Shown here: piece after piece, positions 60,651-64,000 of the stretch | Layout: every line of letters starts with the position of its first letter | How positions within the stretch are numbered: the first letter of the stretch is position 1 | Assembly (NCBI RefSeq): GCF_051857475.1 | Contig: NZ_JBPZGZ010000007.1 | Coordinates: forward strand, 62,001-126,000 | DNA length: 64,000 nt | Origin: Pelomonas sp051857475 | GTDB taxonomy: Bacteria; Pseudomonadota; Gammaproteobacteria; Burkholderiales; Burkholderiaceae_C | Direction of reading: 5' to 3' | Translations under genes and position numbers: made by a program | The notes under the pieces: generated by a model | Databases searched by the model: none | What the model was told of the DNA's origin: nothing | What the model saw: the letters and a program-made list of their open reading frames with translations, nothing else

Positions 60651-60671
60651 GGGCAGGCCGGCGGCCTGCCC
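60651..60671. terminator. 9-bp hairpin between convergent genes
   Basis: GGGCAGGCC (60651-60659), loop GGC, GGCCTGCCC (60663-60671), a perfect stem in the gap between the 61-residue gene and the convergent LuxR regulator. It is followed by TTCGGG and no T-run. Confidence 0.5.
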
Positions 60672-60685
60672 TTCGGGCCCAGAAC

Positions 60686-61336
60686 TTACTGGATCAGCCC
60701 GTTCTTCAGCGCGTAGTAGGTCAGGTCGCTGTTGGTCTGCAGCTTGAGCTTCTCGAGCACGCGCGTGCGGTAGGTGCTGACCGTCTTGACGCTGAGGAAC
60801 AGAGCCTCCGCGATATGGCCCACGGTCTCTCCCTGGGCCAGGCGCAGGAAGACCTGGAACTCGCGCTCCGACAGTGCCTCGTGCAAGGGCTTGTCGGGTG
60901 CCGCGCCGGCACCTGAGCCGCCGACCACGCTGTCCGCCAGCTGCTCCGCCACCGCCGGGCTGATGTAGCGCCGGCCGCGCGCCACCAGGCGGATGGCATT
61001 GGCGATCTCATCGGGATCGCATTCCTTGTTCAAGTAGCCGCTGGCGCCCTGGCGCAGCAACGTCGTCGCGTAATGCGCTTCCGGAAAGCCGCTGAGGATC
61101 AGCACCGGCAGTTCGGGGAAGCGGGCCTTGATGGCGGCCAGCGCGTCCACCCCGCTCTGGTCGGGCATGGAAATGTCCAGCAGCAGCACGTCCACCTCGC
61201 CGCCGCGCGCCATCTCCAGCGCGTCGTGGCCGCTGGAGCCTTCGCCCGTGACACGCAGGTCAACGTGGTCAGACAGGAACTGGCGCAGGCCGGTGCGCAC
61301 GATGGCGTGGTCGTCGACGATGCCGATACGGATCAT
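60686..61336 (-). CDS. NarL/FixJ-family response regulator (LuxR-type HTH)
   Basis: 216 residues. A receiver domain with acidic pair DD (8-9), phospho-acceptor Asp54 (LLLDISMP) and Lys in YLNKECD precedes a LuxR helix-turn-helix (SEREFQVFLRLAQGETVGHIAEALFLSVKTVSTYRTRVLEKL). It is a stand-alone DNA-binding regulator; the HisKA_3 kinase at 62363 is of the NarX type that usually drives NarL/FixJ regulators, so that kinase may be its partner. The ATG at 61336 begins the receiver fold. It is divergent from the BON lipoprotein gene. Confidence 0.88.
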   Translation of the reverse strand: MIRIGIVDDHAIVRTGLRQFLSDHVDLRVTGEGSSGHDALEMARGGEVDVLLLDISMPDQSGVDALAAIKARFPELPVLILSGFPEAHYATTLLRQGASGYLNKECDPDEIANAIRLVARGRRYISPAVAEQLADSVVGGSGAGAAPDKPLHEALSEREFQVFLRLAQGETVGHIAEALFLSVKTVSTYRTRVLEKLKLQTNSDLTYYALKNGLIQ

Positions 61337-61524
61337 GATGGACACGGTGTTGAGAGTGCCGTCAGCGTAGCAGTCCACCGCACGTGCCGCGATAGCCCGC
61401 CGTCCTACATCGGCGCCGGCCGAGTCCGACAGGGCGCCGCGCTGCGGGACTATTCCGGCGCCAGCGGCCGGATTCGATAGTCACTCCAGCGGCTCCTTGA
61501 AGCCGCCATCCAAGGAGAACCACC

Positions 61525-61854
61525 ATGCTGAACAAGTCCATCATCACCCTCGCCGTCGCCACTGCCCTCACCGCCACCCTGGCAGCCACCAGCGGCTGCG
61601 CCGTCACCCGCAACCAGGAAACCGTCGGCGCCTATGTCGACGACGCCGCCCTGACCACCCGCGTCAAGAGCAAGTTCGCCGCCGACCCGACCGTCAGCGC
61701 CATGGCCATCAGCGTCGAGACGCTGAAGGGCACGGTGCAGCTGTCCGGCTTCGCCAAGTCCTTCGAGGAGAAGGCCATGGCCGAAAAGCTGGCGCGTGAG
61801 ACCTCGGGTGTCGTCGCCGTGCGCAACGACATCGCCGTCCGCCACCCGCAGTAA
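61525..61854 (+). CDS. BON-domain lipoprotein
   Basis: 109 residues. A lipoprotein signal peptide with lipobox TSGC (Cys25) is followed by a BON domain (ALTTRVKSKFAADPTVSAMAISVETLKGTVQLSGF), like OsmY/DolP, which associates with phospholipids at the outer membrane. AAGGAGA eight bases before the ATG is a strong ribosome site. It is divergent from the LuxR regulator (189 bases), which may control it. Confidence 0.88.
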   Translation: MLNKSIITLAVATALTATLAATSGCAVTRNQETVGAYVDDAALTTRVKSKFAADPTVSAMAISVETLKGTVQLSGFAKSFEEKAMAEKLARETSGVVAVRNDIAVRHPQ

Positions 61855-61868
61855 TGCGCCCTCTCAGG

Positions 61869-61898
61869 GACTTCCCCTAGGTCCTCCTAGGAGAAGTC
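61869..61898. terminator. strong hairpin between BON gene and receiver gene
   Basis: GACTTC-C-CCTAGG (61869-61881) pairs with CCTAGG-A-GAAGTC (61886-61898) with a 4-base loop and a single mismatch. It starts 15 bases after the BON stop. It may terminate the BON transcript or act in the leader of the receiver/kinase pair. It partly overlaps a 12-base repeat (61893-61904). Confidence 0.5.
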
Positions 61899-61904
61899 CT
61901 ACAG
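61893..61904 (+). repeat. 12-base repeat GAAGTCCTACAG, copy 1
   Basis: An exact copy of the 12-base sequence at 63831-63842. This copy lies 83 bases before the receiver gene start. A related GTCCTAC also occurs at 61402-61408 (before the BON gene) and at 15390-15396 (before the PAS kinase). It may be a regulator site, or chance. Confidence 0.4.
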
Positions 61905-61986
61905 CGTGATGCGCTGCCGACACTGCCGGCCCGATGCGGAAGCAGTCCATACTCCAGTCCATCCATCCTTGCGCCGCCGTCGGGCC

Positions 61987-62400
61987 ATGCCAGCACTCAA
62001 AGCCTTCATCGTCGAAGACAGTCCGGTGATCCTTGAGAACCTGATTGCGACGCTCGAGGAGCTGGCTCAGGTGGAAGTGGTCGGATCGGTGGCCGACGAG
62101 GCCGGCGCGGTGCGCTGGATGAGCCGGGACCCCGACGCCAACGCTGATCTCTTCATCGTCGACGTCTTTCTGCGTTCCGGCACCGGGCTGGGCGTGCTGC
62201 AAGCCGCCCAGCAGCTCGGCATCCGCGCCCGCCGCGTCGTGCTGACCAACTACGCCACCGAGGAAATGCGTCGCCGCTGCGCCAGCCTCGGTGCCGAGCG
62301 CGTTTTCGACAAGAGTCGCGAGCTCGACGACCTCATCAGCTATTGCGCAGAACTGGCCGAACATGCCCCATCAGCGCGCCCTGCCGCCGCAGCCAGTTGA
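61987..62400 (+). CDS. receiver-domain response regulator without output domain
   Basis: 137 residues. The acidic pocket (ED at 10-11), the phospho-acceptor Asp59 (FIVDVFL) and Lys in VFDKSRE are present; there is no DNA-binding domain. The ATG at 61987 begins the fold. The kinase reading frame starts 38 bases inside its 3' end, so the two genes overlap and are co-expressed. It may modulate the kinase or serve as a phosphate sink. Confidence 0.85.
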   Translation: MPALKAFIVEDSPVILENLIATLEELAQVEVVGSVADEAGAVRWMSRDPDANADLFIVDVFLRSGTGLGVLQAAQQLGIRARRVVLTNYATEEMRRRCASLGAERVFDKSRELDDLISYCAELAEHAPSARPAAAAS

Positions 62401-63832
62401 ACGGCTTGCGGTGCTGCGTCATCTCGATCCCTGGCTGGAAGGTGCCAGCCGCAAACGCGGTCTGGCGGTCGGCTTTGCCGCGTTGGCCGCTGCCGCCGTC
62501 ATGGGCGTCAGCGAAGCTGCGTTCTGGGGCGCCGACGAGGCCCTGAATCAATCCCAGGCTCGCCATCAGGCGCGCAACGACGGTCTGCGCCTGCGCGAGC
62601 TGTTGACCGATGCCGAGACCGCTCAGCGCGGTTATCTGCTGACGGGTCGCGATGACTATGTTGCGCCCATCCACCTGGCCGAGCAGGAGCTGCCCACGGT
62701 GTTGAGCCGGTTGCGCGGTCAGTACGCCAGCTCCGAATGGGAAGCCCTGGTGGCCGACGCGAGCCGGCGCGCCAGCGAAAAACTCTCCGAGATCCAGCTG
62801 GTCGTCAAGCTGTACCGCGAAGGCCAGGACACGGCCTGGCATGGCCTGGTCGAATCCGACATCGGCCGCGAGAAGATGCAGGCCGTGCGCGACGCCGTCG
62901 CCCAACTCGACCAGCACGAGCTGACCCAGATCGCCACCGAGCGCGACGCCGTGGTGCGCTCGCTGAACTACGGCCGGATCGGCGTGCACGGCCTGACGCT
63001 GATCAGCCTGTTCGGTCTGGCCATCTTCCTGCGCCGCAACGAGGCCCTGCACATGGCCCGTCGCGAACATGCCAAGGAGCTGGCCCAGGAGCGCGACCGC
63101 CTGGACCGCGAGGTGGCCCGCCGCACCGCCGAACTGACCGAGCTGGCCCGCCACCTGCAGACGGTGCGCGAGGACGAGCGCGCCCACCTGGCCCGCGAGC
63201 TGCATGACGAACTCGGCGCCCTGCTGACGGCAGCCAAGCTGGACGTCGCCCGCATCCGCCGCATGACGCGCAACAACGCGCCCGAGATCGACGACCGTCT
63301 CAAGCACATGAGCGAGCTGCTCGATCAGGGCATCGCCCTCAAGCGCCGCATCATCGAGGACCTGCGTCCGTCGGCCTTGTCCAACCTGGGCCTGATCCCG
63401 GCGCTGGAGATCCTGACCCAGGAGTTCGCCCAGCGCTCCGGCCTGCAGCTCAGCCTGGAGCTGATGGAGGCGCCCACCGACGAGGCCGGCCGCCTGGCCA
63501 TGTACCGCCTCGTGCAGGAGGCGCTGACCAATGTGATGCGCCATGCCAAGGCCAAGCAGGTCCGCGTGTCGCTGGCCGAGGCCGAGGGCTGGATACAGCT
63601 GCACATCCGCGACGACGGCCAGGGTTTCAACCCCGAGGCCGTCGGCTCGGGCCATCACGGCCTGCTGGGCATGCGCTACCGCATCGAAAGCCTGGGCGGC
63701 ACGCTGCAACTGCTGTCGGCCCCCGGCCGCGGCACCCTGGTGCTGGCCCGCCTGCCGCTGCGCGACGAGCCCGAACCCGAGCCCGCCCCGGTGACCGCGC
63801 CGGGCGAGCTGGGCGGCTCCAGCCTTTCCTGA
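62363..63832 (+). CDS. NarX-type sensor histidine kinase with CHASE3 domain
   Basis: 489 residues. A first membrane helix (about 33-52) and a CHASE3-like extracytoplasmic helical region (DAETAQRGYLLTG at about 85-97) lead to a second helix (about 211-229), a HisKA_3 domain with RELHDELGALLTAAKLDV (His281), and an HATPase domain with VQEALTNVMRHAKA (N-box) and DDGQGF. NarX-type kinases usually phosphorylate LuxR-output regulators, such as the one at 60686. The start at 62363 overlaps the receiver gene by 38 bases. A Pro/Glu-rich tail ends the protein. Confidence 0.86.
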   Translation: MPHQRALPPQPVERLAVLRHLDPWLEGASRKRGLAVGFAALAAAAVMGVSEAAFWGADEALNQSQARHQARNDGLRLRELLTDAETAQRGYLLTGRDDYVAPIHLAEQELPTVLSRLRGQYASSEWEALVADASRRASEKLSEIQLVVKLYREGQDTAWHGLVESDIGREKMQAVRDAVAQLDQHELTQIATERDAVVRSLNYGRIGVHGLTLISLFGLAIFLRRNEALHMARREHAKELAQERDRLDREVARRTAELTELARHLQTVREDERAHLARELHDELGALLTAAKLDVARIRRMTRNNAPEIDDRLKHMSELLDQGIALKRRIIEDLRPSALSNLGLIPALEILTQEFAQRSGLQLSLELMEAPTDEAGRLAMYRLVQEALTNVMRHAKAKQVRVSLAEAEGWIQLHIRDDGQGFNPEAVGSGHHGLLGMRYRIESLGGTLQLLSAPGRGTLVLARLPLRDEPEPEPAPVTAPGELGGSSLS

Positions 63833-63842
63833 AGTCCTACAG
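63831..63842 (+). repeat. 12-base repeat GAAGTCCTACAG, copy 2
   Basis: Second copy of the 12-base sequence at 61893-61904, straddling the kinase stop codon. It lies 111 bases before the truncated gene at 63953. The 121 bases from 63833 to 63952 hold no gene and probably contain a promoter. Confidence 0.4.
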
Positions 63843-63952
63843 GCCAAGCCTGCGGGGACCGACAGGGCGGCCAGGGTTGCCCGACCAAACTGCTGTCAGG
63901 GCGCCTCGTCGAAAAGAGCGTGGCGACCCGCTTCTGACACCGGAGGGTCTCC

Positions 63953-64000
63953 ATGCAATTCCCGCGCTCCACGCATGTCGAGCATTTGATGTCGAGAGAT
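63953..64000 (+). CDS. partial CDS at right edge
   Basis: Sixteen codons are visible (MQFPRSTHVEHLMSRD) before the window ends. GGAGGG a few bases before the ATG supports a real start. Too short to assign a family; it is probably part of the same stress or two-component neighbourhood. Confidence 0.5.
   Translation, partial: MQFPRSTHVEHLMSRD

Overview
The window is a single stretch of very GC-rich chromosome from what looks like a betaproteobacterium of the order Burkholderiales (a Roseateles/Mitsuaria/Rubrivivax-like bacterium is my best guess). That inference rests on the strongly G/C-biased third codon positions throughout, on beta-type gene sets (AceK, fused isobutyryl-CoA mutase IcmF, NhaR-like LysR, ECF sigma/Ser-Thr kinase pair, DUF3297, CreA) and on dense gene packing with many 1-4 bp overlaps. 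I see no rRNA, tRNA, CRISPR array, transposase, integrase or phage gene; this is ordinary chromosomal backbone with some accessory cassettes. No gap exceeds 300 bases.

Layout. 0-12 kb: small-molecule enzymes (ABM monooxygenase, hotdog thioesterase), a diguanylate cyclase, TspO, an AAC(6')-Ib-like acetyltransferase, signal peptidase I, an ABC-2 exporter, a chemoreceptor lacking a periplasmic domain, an AraC regulator facing an M64 metallopeptidase, and an acyl-CoA dehydrogenase. 12-18 kb: a large VIT/VWA/TPR/DUF2135 exported protein, then a PAS sensor kinase with a coupled receiver. 17.6-25 kb: MaoC hydratase, SDR, LysE exporter, thiolase, two tandem orphan periplasmic binding proteins coupled to an AraC regulator, and a cytochrome P450 with a coupled membrane protein. 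25-31 kb: DUF3297 and SH3 proteins, then an ECF sigma factor/Ser-Thr kinase/small secreted protein cassette flanked by two copies of a dispersed palindromic repeat. 31-47 kb: a catabolic block with isovaleryl-CoA dehydrogenase (liuA), a PLP dehydratase, carbonic anhydrase, AceK and a membrane protein in one run, followed by NhaR-like LysR, a Bax-inhibitor-1 protein, an OPT transporter, SMP-30, an Lrp regulator and IcmF. 47-53 kb: ankyrin protein, lytic transglycosylase, TMEM175-like channel and two more diguanylate cyclases. 53-59.6 kb: a tight six-gene run (lipid kinase, D-threonine aldolase-like enzyme, lactonase, CreA, a degenerate GGDEF protein, AidB). 59.6-64 kb: a third orphan binding protein and a stress/two-component cluster (LuxR regulator, BON lipoprotein, receiver, NarX-type kinase).

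How the genes fit together. The most coherent signal is a shared operator: palindromes of the form TTGACGT-NN-ACGTCAA stand 36-50 bp in front of the thiolase, of liuA and of icmF. They tie three separated transcription units into what looks like a LiuR-type branched-chain amino acid/acyl-CoA regulon, and AceK (glyoxylate-shunt control) rides downstream of liuA. A second theme is cyclic-di-GMP: three intact GGDEF enzymes and one whose catalytic site is lost but whose RxxD inhibitory site is kept, which suggests a c-di-GMP receptor. A third is orphan sensing: three periplasmic binding proteins with no transporter partner, a chemoreceptor without a ligand domain, and several stand-alone receiver proteins.
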